This document shows positions 37,785 to 46,734 of a stretch of DNA of 64,000 nt, piece by piece. Within the stretch, counting starts at the first letter, position 1. The number at the start of each line of letters is the position of its first letter. Position numbers and translations under genes: made by a program. Source of the stretch: Rubrivivax albus. Its GTDB lineage: Bacteria > Pseudomonadota > Gammaproteobacteria > Burkholderiales > Burkholderiaceae_C. The DNA lies in contig NZ_SACT01000004.1 in NCBI RefSeq assembly GCF_004016515.1, forward strand, positions 310,001 through 374,000. The letters run 5' to 3'. Below the pieces are notes generated by a model. That model had not been told where the DNA came from. It was given only the letters and a program-made list of their open reading frames with translations, and ran no database searches.

Positions 37785-38690
37785 ATGCACCTGTCCGACC
37801 ACTTCACGCTGGCCGAGTTGTCGCACTCCGACACTGCCAAGGCCGAGGGCATCCCCAACCAGCCCGCCGGCGCCGAGGTGGAGGCCCTGCGCGCCCTGTG
37901 CCAGAACGTGCTGGAACCGCTGCGTCAGGCGCTGGGCCAGTCGGTGAAGGTCAACTCCGGCTACCGTGGGCCAGCGCTGAACCGACGGCTGCGCGGTGCC
38001 ACGAGCAGCCAGCACCTGCGCGGGGAGGCCGCCGACATCCAGTGCCCGGGGGTGCCGGTGGTCGAGGTGTTCAAGCTCGCGATCCGGCTCGGGCTGCCGT
38101 TCGACCAGATCATCTACGAGGCCAACCGCAGCGCGCGCTGGGTGCACGTGTCGTACCGTGCGGGCGGCAACCGGGGCGACATCCGCACCGCCACCTTCGA
38201 CGCCACGGGCCGGCCCGTGGCCTACCCGCAGATCTCGTTGGCGCAGGCCATGGCCCTGCGGGAAGCGGTCACCCGGTCCGGCCGCAGTGCCGCGCCAGGG
38301 TACGTGGAAGGGGCGGATGAACCGCCGCACGAGGAGGCCTTGCCCACGCCGAGCCCTGCACCGGCCGCGCCTGTGGCGCCGGTCGTGGCCAAGCGTGCTG
38401 CCGCCAAGAAGGTGCCTGCCAAGAAGGTGGCTGCCAAGGCCGTACCGGGCAAGAAGACTCCGGTCAAGAAAGCGGCTGCCAAGAAGGTGGCCGCCAAGGC
38501 GGTACCGGCCAAGAAGGCCCCCGCCAAGAGCGTGGCGGCCAAGACGGTGGCCGCCAAGGCAGGGCCCGGCAAGAAGGCACCAGCCAAGAAGGGGGCGGCC
38601 AGGAAGACCGGGACCACGACGGCCACATCCAAGCGTGTCGCGGCCAAGGCCAGGCCCGGTTCACGCAGCCGGCCCAGATCGCCGGCCTGA
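37785..38690 (+). CDS. M15-family peptidase with histone-H1-like lysine/alanine tail
   Basis: 301 residues. Residues 1-~155 are a peptidase M15A/VanY-like D-Ala-D-Ala carboxypeptidase domain (ELSHSDTAKAEGIPN, VKVNSGYRGPALNRR). Zinc ligands are H77 and D84 in SSQHLRGEAADIQ and H121 in RWVHVSY. No signal peptide is visible. Residues ~185-301 are a low-complexity basic tail of AAKKVPAKK-type repeats resembling bacterial H1-like proteins, expected to bind nucleic acid or anionic polymers. GGAGG lies before the ATG. The combination of a peptidoglycan-type peptidase with a DNA-binding-like tail is unusual. Confidence 0.85.
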   Translation: MHLSDHFTLAELSHSDTAKAEGIPNQPAGAEVEALRALCQNVLEPLRQALGQSVKVNSGYRGPALNRRLRGATSSQHLRGEAADIQCPGVPVVEVFKLAIRLGLPFDQIIYEANRSARWVHVSYRAGGNRGDIRTATFDATGRPVAYPQISLAQAMALREAVTRSGRSAAPGYVEGADEPPHEEALPTPSPAPAAPVAPVVAKRAAAKKVPAKKVAAKAVPGKKTPVKKAAAKKVAAKAVPAKKAPAKSVAAKTVAAKAGPGKKAPAKKGAARKTGTTTATSKRVAAKARPGSRSRPRSPA

Positions 38691-38730
38691 GCGTCGGGCG
38701 GGCACGCATCGGCGCCCCGCCGCCGGGACC

Positions 38731-39252
38731 TCAGTGCAGCGGCGCGTCGCCGTCCCGCCCGCGCAGCACGCTCACCGCCGCTGCACCCACGGTGCCGGCC
38801 TCGGCTTCCTCGTCGGTGGCGGCGCGCACGTCCACCACCTTCAGCGCGATGCGCAGCGCCATGCCGGCCAGCGGGTGGTTGCCGTCGAGCACTACGTGCT
38901 CGGGGTAGATCTCGGTGACCACGTAGATCGCGTCGGCCGGCATGTCGGCGCTCTGGTGGCCCGGCGGCAGGCCCTCGAAGGCCAGGCCCACCTCCAGTTC
39001 GTCCGGGAACAGGCTGCGCGGCTCGAAGCAGACCAGCTCCGGGTGGTAGTCGCCGAAGGCCTGCTCGGGCTCCAGTTGAACGCGGGTCTCGAAGCCGGCT
39101 GCCTGGCCGGCCAGGGCGTCCTCGATGCCGGCGAGCAGGTCACTGCCGCCGAAGAGGAACTCGGTGGGCGTGTCGAGGGCGTCGATGGGGCGGTTCTGCG
39201 CGTCGGTCAGGGTCCAGGTCAGGGTGACGACGCAAGGGGGTGCGATCAGCAT
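38731..39252 (-). CDS. FKBP-type peptidyl-prolyl isomerase, SlyD-like
   Basis: 173 residues. The SlyD-type FKBP domain has an IF-loop insert: CVVTLTWTLTDAQNRPIDAL, EFLFGGSDLLAGIEDALAGQ, LEPEQAFGDYHPELV, and VVLDGNHPLAGMALRIALKV. The His-rich metal tail of E. coli SlyD is missing. It is a cytosolic foldase/chaperone. The ATG at 39252 starts the domain; the roxA-like gene diverges 31 bases away. Confidence 0.9.
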   Translation of the reverse strand: MLIAPPCVVTLTWTLTDAQNRPIDALDTPTEFLFGGSDLLAGIEDALAGQAAGFETRVQLEPEQAFGDYHPELVCFEPRSLFPDELEVGLAFEGLPPGHQSADMPADAIYVVTEIYPEHVVLDGNHPLAGMALRIALKVVDVRAATDEEAEAGTVGAAAVSVLRGRDGDAPLH

Positions 39253-39283
39253 GCGCGATTTTCCCATGCCGGAGAATCCTCGG

Positions 39284-40420
39284 ATGGACATCCAAGCCCC
39301 GACCGCGCTGCTCGGCGGCCTGAGCCCGGCGCAGTTCATGCGCCGGCACTGGCAGAAGCAGCCCCTGCTGGTGCGCCAGGCCTGGCCCGGCGTGACGCCG
39401 CCGCTGTCCCGCCCCGCGCTGTTCGCGCTGGCGGCGCAGGACGGCATCGAGTCGCGCCTGGTGCGCCGCATGGGCCAGACCTGGTCGTTGCGGCGCGGCC
39501 CCTTGCCCCGCCGAGCCCTGCCGCCACTGCAGCAGCCGGGCTGGACGCTGCTGGTGCAGGGCCTGGACCTGCACACGCCTGCCGCGCACGCCATGCTGGC
39601 ACCGTTCGCCTTCGTGCCGCATGCGCGGCTGGACGACCTGATGGTCTCCTGGGCCAGCGACGGCGGCGGGGTCGGCCCGCACGTCGACGCCTACGACGTC
39701 TTCCTGATCCAGTTGCACGGCCGGCGCCGCTGGCGGGTGGCGCCGCCCGGCGACCGCACCTTCGTCGACGGCCTGCCGCTGCGCATCCTGCAGCACTTCG
39801 CACCGACGCAGGAATGGGTGCTGGAGCCCGGTGACATGCTCTACCTGCCGCCGATGTGGGGCCACGACGGCACCGCCGTGGGCGGCGATTGCATGACGGC
39901 GTCGGTGGGCTTCCGCACCCCGCACCGGCGCGAACTGGCGCGGGAACTGCTGCTGCGGCTGGCCGATGCGGTGGCCGACGCCGACGGCCCGGACCCGATC
40001 TATGCCGACCGCGGGCAAGCGGCCGTGGCCGACCCGGGCCGCATCCCGCCCGGGTACCCGGCGTTCGCATCCAACGCCCTGGCTGCGGCATTCGGCGGTG
40101 CCAACGCACTGCCGAGAGCGCTGGGGGAGGTGCTCAGCGAGCCCAAGCCGGGCGTGTGGTTCGATCCTCCGGCGCGGACACCGGCAGGGCACGGCGCGCT
40201 GCGCCTTGATGCGCGCACGCGCATGCTCTACGACGACCGCCACGTGTTCGTCAACGGCGAGTCCTGGCGCGCCGCCGGGCGCGATGCCCGGCTGCTGCGG
40301 CAACTCGCGGACGCGCGGCGTCTGTCAGCCGCCGACCGCGCCAGGCTCAGCGGTGAAGCGGCTGCCATCGTCGACGACTGGCTGGACGACGGCTGGCTGC
40401 ACGAGGAAGATGGCGGTTGA
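39284..40420 (+). CDS. JmjC/cupin ribosomal oxygenase, RoxA/YcfD-like
   Basis: 378 residues, family of the 2-oxoglutarate/Fe(II) oxygenase that hydroxylates an arginine of ribosomal protein L16. The N-terminal GLSPAQFMRRHWQKQPLLVRQA is typical. The iron-binding triad is H133 and D135 in GPHVDAYDVFLI and H194 in LPPMWGHDG. The C-terminal winged-helix-like region follows. The ATG at 39284 is used; one at 39251 is possible. The stop shares one base with the start of the next gene (TGATG). Confidence 0.9.
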   Translation: MDIQAPTALLGGLSPAQFMRRHWQKQPLLVRQAWPGVTPPLSRPALFALAAQDGIESRLVRRMGQTWSLRRGPLPRRALPPLQQPGWTLLVQGLDLHTPAAHAMLAPFAFVPHARLDDLMVSWASDGGGVGPHVDAYDVFLIQLHGRRRWRVAPPGDRTFVDGLPLRILQHFAPTQEWVLEPGDMLYLPPMWGHDGTAVGGDCMTASVGFRTPHRRELARELLLRLADAVADADGPDPIYADRGQAAVADPGRIPPGYPAFASNALAAAFGGANALPRALGEVLSEPKPGVWFDPPARTPAGHGALRLDARTRMLYDDRHVFVNGESWRAAGRDARLLRQLADARRLSAADRARLSGEAAAIVDDWLDDGWLHEEDGG

Positions 40421-40914
40421 TGGAGACTTTCGACTTCGACAGCAGTGCGGGCTTCCAGCAGGCCGTGCTGAAGACCGTCGACGCCGCACTCGCGCGCGGC
40501 ACGCGCTCGCTGCTGTGCGTGGACCGTGACTTCGCCGGCTGGCCGCTGGACGATCCGGCGTTGCTGACGGCCCTGGCCGGCTGGCTGCGCCGCCCGGGCC
40601 GGCGCCTGGTGCTGCTGGCCGAGCACTTCGACCGCATGGAGCGCCTGCACCCGCGCTTCACGCAATGGCGCCCGTCCTGGAGCCACGCGATCGAACCACG
40701 CTGCCCCGAGCAGCGTCCGCCCGATGGCCTGGAAACGCTGCTGCTGGACGACGGCCCGACGGTGCTGGAGGCCCTGGCGACCGACCCGCCCGCGGTGCCA
40801 CCGAAAGGCCGGGCGCAAAAGAATGCGGCCGTGGCGGCGGCGGCGCGCGACCGGATCGATGCGTGGCTGCAACGGTCGGTGGTCAGCTGGCCCGTTCGCC
40901 CGCTGGGACTCTAG
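40420..40914 (+). CDS. Conserved protein of unknown function coupled to the RoxA-like gene
   Basis: 164 residues. Features: AVLKTVDAALARGTRSLLCVDRDFAGWPLDDPA, here split as a helix plus a strand-rich core, RRLVLLAEHFDRMERLHPRF, WSHAIEPRCP, and a C-terminal LQRSVVSWPVRPLGL. The layout recalls the inactive phospholipase-D-like fold (no HKD motif is present), but I am not certain. TGATG overlap with the upstream oxygenase gene means translational coupling and a probable shared role. Confidence 0.7.
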   Translation: METFDFDSSAGFQQAVLKTVDAALARGTRSLLCVDRDFAGWPLDDPALLTALAGWLRRPGRRLVLLAEHFDRMERLHPRFTQWRPSWSHAIEPRCPEQRPPDGLETLLLDDGPTVLEALATDPPAVPPKGRAQKNAAVAAAARDRIDAWLQRSVVSWPVRPLGL

Positions 40915-41053
40915 GGATTTCCCTGGGAATGCCTAGAATCTGCGCCCGTGCGACCGGGCCTGGAACCGTCCTGGTGCACCGCTGACCCGGGCAGGTGCGC
41001 CTTGCCCAGGCGTGATCCACGGTCCATCACATGACATATCCACAAGGATAGAA

Positions 41054-41269
41054 ATGACCAAGTCGCTCCTGATCGCCTCGCTGATCGCTGCCGCCGGCCT
41101 CGTGGCCTGTGGCAAGACCGAAGAACCGGCCCCGGCCCCGGCGCCCGCGCCGGCTGCCGAGCCGGCACCGGCCCCCGCGCCGGCCCCGGCTGCCGAGCCG
41201 GCGTCTTCCGCCGAGACCTCCTCGGCGGTGGTGGCCGCCGAGCCGGCTGCCTCGGCCGCCTCGCAGTAA
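41054..41269 (+). CDS. Small Pro/Ala-rich lipoprotein
   Basis: 71 residues. MTKSLLIASLIAAAGLVAC is a lipoprotein signal with lipobox LVAC (Cys19). The mature part is almost entirely Pro/Ala/Glu: two tandem PAPAPAPAPAAE units and an AASAASQ end, so it is an extended, flexible surface spacer rather than an enzyme. It has its own upstream TAGAAT (40934-40939) and a strong terminator downstream. Similar tiny lipoproteins occur in relatives; no function is known. Confidence 0.75.
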   Translation: MTKSLLIASLIAAAGLVACGKTEEPAPAPAPAPAAEPAPAPAPAPAAEPASSAETSSAVVAAEPAASAASQ

Positions 41270-41314
41270 GCCGCAGTACGCGGTTGGCACGGCGCCCGCG
41301 CCGGGCCCAAAGTG

Positions 41315-41355
41315 ACGAAGGCCGACCGGTCACCCGGTCGGCCTTCGTGTTTTCA
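41315..41355 (+). terminator. Rho-independent terminator after the small lipoprotein gene
   Basis: Perfect 15-bp stem (41315-41329 with 41334-41348, arm ACGAAGGCCGACCGG), TCAC loop, then GTTTTC. It lies between converging genes (lipoprotein and bamC) and could serve both, although the T-tract is better on the plus strand. Confidence 0.93.
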
Positions 41356-41375
41356 GGCTTCCAGCCGGCGCGCGG

Positions 41376-42485
41376 TCAGCGCAGCGCGCGCAGCAGCACG
41401 TCGGCGATGCGTTGCCCGACCGGCGCCGTGATCGCCGCGCCTTCGGCGGTCTGCACCGCCACGACGGTGCGCTCGCCGGTGGCGGCCGTGCCACCGAGCA
41501 GGGCGATCCGGTAGCGCTGGGCCTCGCGGGCCTCGTCGGCCCCGAACAGGCGTCCGAAGAAGCCGCGTTCGTCGGGCGCCTGGGTGTCGACGTAGCGCAC
41601 GAAGTAGACCCCGTCGCTGCGGTTGCGGTCCTCGACGGTGAAGCCGCTGCGGTCCAGCGCCAGCCCGACCCGTCGCCAGGCGCGTTCGAAACCGTCGTCG
41701 ACCTCGAGCGACGGCGTCGGCGCACCGCTCAGCAGCCGCGCCCTTGCGGTCGCGGCAGGGTCCGCCGCCGGCGACTGGGTAGCGGCCTGGGCCTGCTCGG
41801 TGCTGCTGCCCAGGCGCACCATCAGCCGGCTGAGGAACTCGGCCTCGAGTTGGGGATCGCTGGGCCGCAATGACCAGCGCACCTCGTCGCGCTGCGCACC
41901 GCTGACCACCTGCTGGGCGCCGCGGTGGCTGATGTAGACCTCACTGCCGGTGGGCGTGCGCTCCAGGCGTGCGCGGAAGCGATCTCGTTCCCCGCTGTCG
42001 AACAGGCCGTCCAGCACGCCGCCGAGCAGGCGCCGCACGCCGTCCTGCGGCAGCTTGACACGGTTTTCGGCCCAGGACGTCTCCAGGATGCCGGCCGCGG
42101 CGTCGTCCACTTCCAGCGTGAACCCGCTGTCCAGCCAGAACTGGCGCAACTGGGGCCACACCTGCTCCGGCGGCATGGGAATCTGCAGCCAGCGCAGGTC
42201 GCCGTCGCGCAGCATGCGGATGCCGCCGACGGCTGCGGGCGCCACGCTGGACGTGGTGGCAGCCGCGGCAGGTGCCGTGGTGTTGCTGCCCGCGGCGCTG
42301 ACCACCGCACCGGGCGCCTGGTAGCGGCCTTCGCGTGCCAGCTGCGTGAGGTCGGGCGGCACCTCCAGGCCCGTGGTCTGGCGCGCACCGGAGCGGTAGT
42401 CGACTTTCTCGCCGGAGAGGAAGCCGCTGGAGCAGCCGGCCAGTGCGGCGGCGAAGGCAAGCGTGGAGACGGTCAGGGTGCGCAC
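41376..42485 (-). CDS. bamC: Outer-membrane protein assembly factor BamC
   Basis: About 369 residues. Lipoprotein of the BAM complex that inserts beta-barrel proteins. A GTG at 42485 gives RTLTVSTLAFAAALAGCSSG with lipobox LAGC (Cys18); the frame is open further up but lacks sense. The conserved lasso segment is YRSGARQTTGLEVPPDLTQL, followed by two helix-grip domains (SWAENRVKLPQDGVRRLL; FERAWRRVGLALDRSGFTVED, DGVYFVRYVD). It sits 95 bases downstream of dapA, the classical dapA-bamC order. Confidence 0.92.
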   Translation of the reverse strand: MRTLTVSTLAFAAALAGCSSGFLSGEKVDYRSGARQTTGLEVPPDLTQLAREGRYQAPGAVVSAAGSNTTAPAAAATTSSVAPAAVGGIRMLRDGDLRWLQIPMPPEQVWPQLRQFWLDSGFTLEVDDAAAGILETSWAENRVKLPQDGVRRLLGGVLDGLFDSGERDRFRARLERTPTGSEVYISHRGAQQVVSGAQRDEVRWSLRPSDPQLEAEFLSRLMVRLGSSTEQAQAATQSPAADPAATARARLLSGAPTPSLEVDDGFERAWRRVGLALDRSGFTVEDRNRSDGVYFVRYVDTQAPDERGFFGRLFGADEAREAQRYRIALLGGTAATGERTVVAVQTAEGAAITAPVGQRIADVLLRALR

Positions 42486-42580
42486 GAAGGATCTCGGAAG
42501 GTGCCGGCCGGGGCCGGGGACAGCGGTCGGTTCGGACGCCCGCTGCAGGTGTGTCGGGACGAGCCGCGCCGAACGGCGGA

Positions 42581-43462
42581 TCACAACAGCCCGGCGTCGC
42601 GCAGCGCCGCGTCCACGCGCTGCTGGCCGGCGTCGGTCAGCGGGGTGATGGGCAGGCGGACGTCGGGTCGGCAGCGGCCCAGGCGCGACAGCGCCCATTT
42701 GGCCGGGGCCGGACTGGGTTCGCAGAACAGCTCGCGGTGCAGCGACAGCAGCCGCATGTGCAGCGACGTGGCCTTGCGGGCGTCACCTTCGATGGCCGCG
42801 ATGCACAGTTCGTGCATCAGGCGGGGCGCCACGTTCGCCGTCACGCTGACGTTGCCATGGCCGCCCAGCAGCATCAGCGCCACGGCCGTGCCGTCGTCGC
42901 CGGAGTAGATGGAGAAGCCCTTGGGCGCGTGCTTGATCAGCCAGGCGGCGCGCTCGATGTTGCCGGTCGCTTCCTTGATGCCGACGATGCCTGGCACCTG
43001 GGCCAGGCGGATCACGGTGTCGTGCTGCACGTCGGCCACGGTGCGGCCGGGAACGTTGTACAGCACGTGCGGCAGGTCCACCGCCTCGGCAATGGCCTTG
43101 AAGTGCCGGTAGATGCCTTCCTGCGACGGCTTGTTGTAGTAGGGCACGACCTGCAGCGTGCAGTCCGCCCCCACGGCCTTGGCGTAGCGCGACAGCTCGA
43201 TGGCCTCGGCCGTGGCGTTGGCGCCGCAGCCGGCCATGATGGGCACGCGGCCAGCGGCGTGCTGCACCGCGACCTTGATGATCTCGCAGTGCTCGTCCAC
43301 GGTGACCGTGGGCGATTCGCCGGTGGTGCCGACGACACCGATGCAGTCCGTGCCTTCGGCGATGTGCCAGTCGATCAGGGCGCGCAGGCCGTCGTAGTCG
43401 ACGCTGCCGTCCTCGTGCATCGGCGTCACCAGGGCGACGATGCTGCCAATGATGGGGTTCAT
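42581..43462 (-). CDS. dapA: 4-hydroxy-tetrahydrodipicolinate synthase
   Basis: 293-residue TIM-barrel enzyme condensing pyruvate with aspartate semialdehyde in lysine and diaminopimelate synthesis. Schiff-base Lys163 is in [11 protein letters not shown] and the relay Tyr135 in [19 protein letters not shown] binds pyruvate. Length is standard. AAGGAAGG precedes the ATG, and a TAGAAT -10 candidate lies within the end of the upstream methyltransferase gene. Followed by bamC. Confidence 0.96.
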   Translation of the reverse strand: MNPIIGSIVALVTPMHEDGSVDYDGLRALIDWHIAEGTDCIGVVGTTGESPTVTVDEHCEIIKVAVQHAAGRVPIMAGCGANATAEAIELSRYAKAVGADCTLQVVPYYNKPSQEGIYRHFKAIAEAVDLPHVLYNVPGRTVADVQHDTVIRLAQVPGIVGIKEATGNIERAAWLIKHAPKGFSIYSGDDGTAVALMLLGGHGNVSVTANVAPRLMHELCIAAIEGDARKATSLHMRLLSLHRELFCEPSPAPAKWALSRLGRCRPDVRLPITPLTDAGQQRVDAALRDAGLL

Positions 43463-43481
43463 GGGCCTTCCTTGGGCCTTT

Positions 43482-44009
43482 CTACAGGCCGATGATTCTA
43501 TCCGGGCGGGCCTGCGGCCCCAGCGCGGCGATGCGCTGCACGCAGCGCGGCGGGTTCTCGAGGCGGCCGTCCTCGTACGCCACCACGCGCAGACCGGCGC
43601 AGCGCTGCAGGAGTTCCCCACGCTGGAGCAGGAAGTCGGGCCGGGCCGGGCGCCCCAGGGCCTCGTTGCCGGCGGCGAAGGTCTCGTAGATCAGCACGCC
43701 GTCGTCCGCCAGCAGCGACAGCACGTCGGCGAAGCGCGGGCGCCACAGGTAGTTCGTCACCACCACGGCGTCGAAGCGGCGACCGGCCAATGGCCAGGGC
43801 CCTTCGGCTTCGAGGTCGGTCACCATCACCTCGGCCACCTCACGCAGCGGGGCCAGTGCCTCGGCAGCCTGGTCCACGCCGGTGACGCGAAACCCCTGCG
43901 CTGCCAGCCAGCGCACATGGCGGCCGCTGCCGCAGGCCAGATCCAGCACCGAGCCGCCGGGGGCGATCAACGGTGCCCAGCGCTGCACCCAGTCGGAGGG
44001 CGCCGGCAT
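43482..44009 (-). CDS. Class I SAM-dependent methyltransferase
   Basis: 175 residues. SAM-binding motif [17 protein letters not shown] (residues ~21-36), GVDQAAEAL as the acidic loop, and [13 protein letters not shown] as the post-motif. It resembles small tellurite-resistance-type methyltransferases (TehB-like) of Burkholderiales; the substrate is unknown. Its ATG shares one base with the stop of the 41-residue peptide gene (TGATG), so it is coupled to the MFS operon. Confidence 0.86.
   Translation of the reverse strand: MPAPSDWVQRWAPLIAPGGSVLDLACGSGRHVRWLAAQGFRVTGVDQAAEALAPLREVAEVMVTDLEAEGPWPLAGRRFDAVVVTNYLWRPRFADVLSLLADDGVLIYETFAAGNEALGRPARPDFLLQRGELLQRCAGLRVVAYEDGRLENPPRCVQRIAALGPQARPDRIIGL
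43495..43500 (-). promoter_or_regulatory. Candidate -10 element of dapA
   Basis: TAGAAT on the minus strand, 32 bases upstream of the dapA ATG and inside the last codons of the methyltransferase gene. A leader with AAGGAAGG follows. The -35 box is not clear. Confidence 0.4.
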
Positions 44010-44134
44010 CAGAAGCAGGCCGCCACGTAGGCCGCGAGGTCCACCACCAAGTGCGGGCTGCGCCAGGCTAGGAACACGGCCGCCAGCGCAGCCAGCGCCA
44101 GGGCCCAGATCGACAGGCGTGCTGCGGGCTTCAT
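44009..44134 (-). CDS. 41-residue single-helix membrane peptide
   Basis: The peptide begins [20 protein letters not shown] and continues with FLAWRSPHLVVDLAAYVAACF. It has one transmembrane helix (~8-25) with a basic N-terminus and a short periplasmic or second hydrophobic end. The ATG overlaps the MFS stop (ATGA) and its TGA overlaps the methyltransferase ATG (TGATG). Coupling at both ends supports real translation. Function is unknown; it could be a small regulatory subunit of the carrier. Confidence 0.6.
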   Translation of the reverse strand: MKPAARLSIWALALAALAAVFLAWRSPHLVVDLAAYVAACF

Positions 44135-45351
44135 GCCGGTTGCAGGGCCGGCCGCGCGATCGGTGTCTCGCGCACCGGCAGGTTGACCAGCGCCGCGAAG
44201 ACGCCCAGCGCCACCGCGATCCACCAGACGATGTCGTAACTGCCGGTGGCGTCGTAGAGCAGGCCGCCGGCCCACACGCCCAGGAAGCTGCCGACCTGGT
44301 GCGACAGGAACACGAAGCCGCCCAGCATCGACATGTACTGCACGCCGAAGATCTGCGCGATGACGGCGTTGGTGGGTGGCACGGTGGACAGCCACAGCAC
44401 GCCCATCGTGGCGGCGAACACGTACACCGCCATCGGGCTGTGGGGCACCGAGAGGAAGACCACGATGGCCACCGAGCGCAGGGCGTAGATCGTCGACAGC
44501 AGGTGGCGTTTGGCGAAGCGCTGGCCCAGCACACCGGCGCCGTAGGTCCCGAAGACGTTGAACAGGCCGATGAGCGCCAGCGCGGTGGTGGCCACGCCCG
44601 GGTTCATGCCCTCGTCCTTCAGGTAGCTGGGCAGGTGCACGCCGATGAACACCACCTGGAAGCCGCAGACGAAGTAACCGGCCATCAGCAACTGGAAGCT
44701 GCGGTAGCCGAAGGCCTCGCGCAGTGCGCTGCCCACGCTTTGGCGGTGCTGCGCGGCGGTCGCCGGCACGGCCGGCTCCTTCAGGCCGAAGGCCAGCGGC
44801 ATGATCGCCAGCGCCACGCAGCCCAGGATGATCAGCGCCGACTGCCAGCCCCAGGCGCTGATCAGCCAGCTCTCCACCGGCACCATCAGGAACTGGCCGA
44901 AGGAGCCGGCGGCCGCGGCCACGCCCATCGCCCAGGACCGCTTCTCCGGCGCCACCTGGCGGGCGATGACGCCGTAGATGACGGCGTAGGTGGTGCCCGA
45001 CTGCGCCATGCCCAGCAGCAGGCCGGCGCTGCCGGTGAAGGCCAGGCCGGAGGTGGACAGCGCCATCAGCACCAGCCCGGCGGCGTACAGCACCGAACCC
45101 ACCAGCAGCACGCGGAAGGCGCCGAATCGGTCGGCCAGGCCGCCGGCCACCGGCCCGGCCAGGCCCCAGGCCAGGTTCTGCACCGCCAGCGCGAAGGCGA
45201 AGGTCTCGCGCGTCCAGCCGCGCTCCAGCGTGATCGGCTGCAGCCACAGGCCGAAGCCGTGGCGGATGCCCATGCTCAGCGTGACGATGGCGGCTCCACA
45301 GAGCAGCACCTGAGACATTGACAGCCGCGGGGCGGCTTGGGCGGGATTCAT
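44131..45351 (-). CDS. MFS transporter (oxalate/formate-antiporter-like group)
   Basis: 406 residues with about 12 transmembrane helices. MFS loop 2-3 signature is [18 protein letters not shown]; the N-terminal [20 protein letters not shown] is typical of the monocarboxylate/oxalate-type subgroup common in Burkholderiales. The substrate is probably an organic anion but is not resolvable. It diverges from dadA across 80 bases and begins an operon with the 41-residue peptide and a methyltransferase. Confidence 0.88.
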   Translation of the reverse strand: MNPAQAAPRLSMSQVLLCGAAIVTLSMGIRHGFGLWLQPITLERGWTRETFAFALAVQNLAWGLAGPVAGGLADRFGAFRVLLVGSVLYAAGLVLMALSTSGLAFTGSAGLLLGMAQSGTTYAVIYGVIARQVAPEKRSWAMGVAAAAGSFGQFLMVPVESWLISAWGWQSALIILGCVALAIMPLAFGLKEPAVPATAAQHRQSVGSALREAFGYRSFQLLMAGYFVCGFQVVFIGVHLPSYLKDEGMNPGVATTALALIGLFNVFGTYGAGVLGQRFAKRHLLSTIYALRSVAIVVFLSVPHSPMAVYVFAATMGVLWLSTVPPTNAVIAQIFGVQYMSMLGGFVFLSHQVGSFLGVWAGGLLYDATGSYDIVWWIAVALGVFAALVNLPVRETPIARPALQPA

Positions 45352-45431
45352 TCGGGCATTGTCTCGGAAATCGCGCGTCGGCGTCGGCGGCGCCCGGCCC
45401 AGAATGCAGCGCCAGCAACGGTGGGGGCGAC

Positions 45432-46700
45432 ATGAAGGTCCTGGTCCTGGGTGGTGGCGTGATCGGCGTCAGCGCGGCGTATTTCCTGGCCCGTGCGGGT
45501 CACGAGGTCGAGGTGGTCGACCGCCAGGCCGGCCCGGCGCTGGAGACCAGCTTCGCCAACGCGGGCGAGGTCTCGCCAGGCTACTCCGCCCCCTGGGCCG
45601 GCCCCGGCGTGCCGGTCAAGGCCATCAAGTGGATGCTGATGCAGCACAGCCCGCTGGTGATCTGGCCCCTGCTGGACCCGGCGATGTGGCGCTGGGGCGC
45701 CATGATGCTGGACAACTGCACGGCCAGGGCCTATGCGCTGAACAAGAGCCGCATGGTGCCCCTGGCCGAGTACAGCCGGGACGTGCTCAAGGCGCTGCGC
45801 GCCGAAACCGGCATCGCCTACGACGACCGTGCCCAGGGCACGCTGCAGTTGTTCCGCACGCAGAAACAGCTCGACGGCATCGGCGGTGACGTCGAGGTGC
45901 TGAAGCAGTACGGCGTGCCCTTCGAGGTGCTGGACCGCGACGGCTTCTGTGCCGTGGAACCTGCGCTGCGGCGCACGCAGCACAAGTTCGTCGGCGCATT
46001 GCGGCTGCCCAAGGACGAGACCGGCGACTGTTTCCTCTTCACCAACCGCCTGGCTGAGATGGCGCGCGGCCTCGGCGTGCGCTTCCGCTTCGACACCGCG
46101 ATCACTGGCATCGACCGCGTCGGCGACCGCATCGAGCGCGTGCGCACCTCGGCCGGCGACCTGCGCGCCGACCGCTTCGTGTTGGCCCTGGGCAGCCACA
46201 GCCCGAAGCTGCTGGCGCCGCTGGGCATCCGGATCCCGGTCTATCCGGTCAAGGGCTACTCGATCACCGTGCCCATCACCGACCCGGCTGGAGCGCCGGA
46301 GTCGACCATCATGGACGAGACGCACAAGGTGGCCGTGACGCGGCTGGGCGATCGCATCCGCGTCGGCGGCACGGCCGAACTGGCCGGCTACAGCGAGGCG
46401 CTGCGCGAGCCGCGCCGGGCGACGCTGGAGCACGTGGTCAGCGATCTGTTTCCTGACGGCGGCGATGTATCCAAGGCCAGCTTCTGGTGCGGCCTGCGCC
46501 CAATGACGCCCGATGGCACGCCGGTGGTCGGCCCCACGCCCATCGGCAACCTGCTGCTGGCCACCGGCCATGGAACGCTCGGCTGGACCATGGCCTGCGG
46601 CACCGGGCGCGTGATCGCCGACCTGGTGTCCGGGCGCACGCCCGAGATCGACGTCAGCGGGTTGGGCATGGACCGGTATCGGGGCGCGTGGCAGGGTTGA
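45432..46700 (+). CDS. dadA: D-amino acid dehydrogenase small subunit family
   Basis: 422 residues, FAD-dependent. It oxidises D-amino acids to keto acids, feeding electrons to the respiratory chain. FAD-binding [19 protein letters not shown] is at the N-terminus, then [17 protein letters not shown] and the C-terminal [19 protein letters not shown] and [17 protein letters not shown], all standard DadA. It is slightly shorter than E. coli DadA. No alanine racemase or lrp neighbour is present. Confidence 0.92.
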   Translation: MKVLVLGGGVIGVSAAYFLARAGHEVEVVDRQAGPALETSFANAGEVSPGYSAPWAGPGVPVKAIKWMLMQHSPLVIWPLLDPAMWRWGAMMLDNCTARAYALNKSRMVPLAEYSRDVLKALRAETGIAYDDRAQGTLQLFRTQKQLDGIGGDVEVLKQYGVPFEVLDRDGFCAVEPALRRTQHKFVGALRLPKDETGDCFLFTNRLAEMARGLGVRFRFDTAITGIDRVGDRIERVRTSAGDLRADRFVLALGSHSPKLLAPLGIRIPVYPVKGYSITVPITDPAGAPESTIMDETHKVAVTRLGDRIRVGGTAELAGYSEALREPRRATLEHVVSDLFPDGGDVSKASFWCGLRPMTPDGTPVVGPTPIGNLLLATGHGTLGWTMACGTGRVIADLVSGRTPEIDVSGLGMDRYRGAWQG

Positions 46701-46734
46701 CTACACTGGACGGGCCAACCCCGAGGAGACCGCC

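Noticed and set aside
38380..38640. Tandem Lys/Ala codon repeats in the M15 gene considered as a CRISPR-like or VNTR array
   Set aside because: Units are irregular in length and sequence and stay in frame, consistent with low-complexity protein coding.
40948..41034. 28-codon GTG reading frame eight bases after a TAGAAT hexamer, upstream of the small lipoprotein gene
   Set aside because: Could be a leaderless upstream peptide, but composition shows nothing protein-like and no coupling to the lipoprotein gene is evident.
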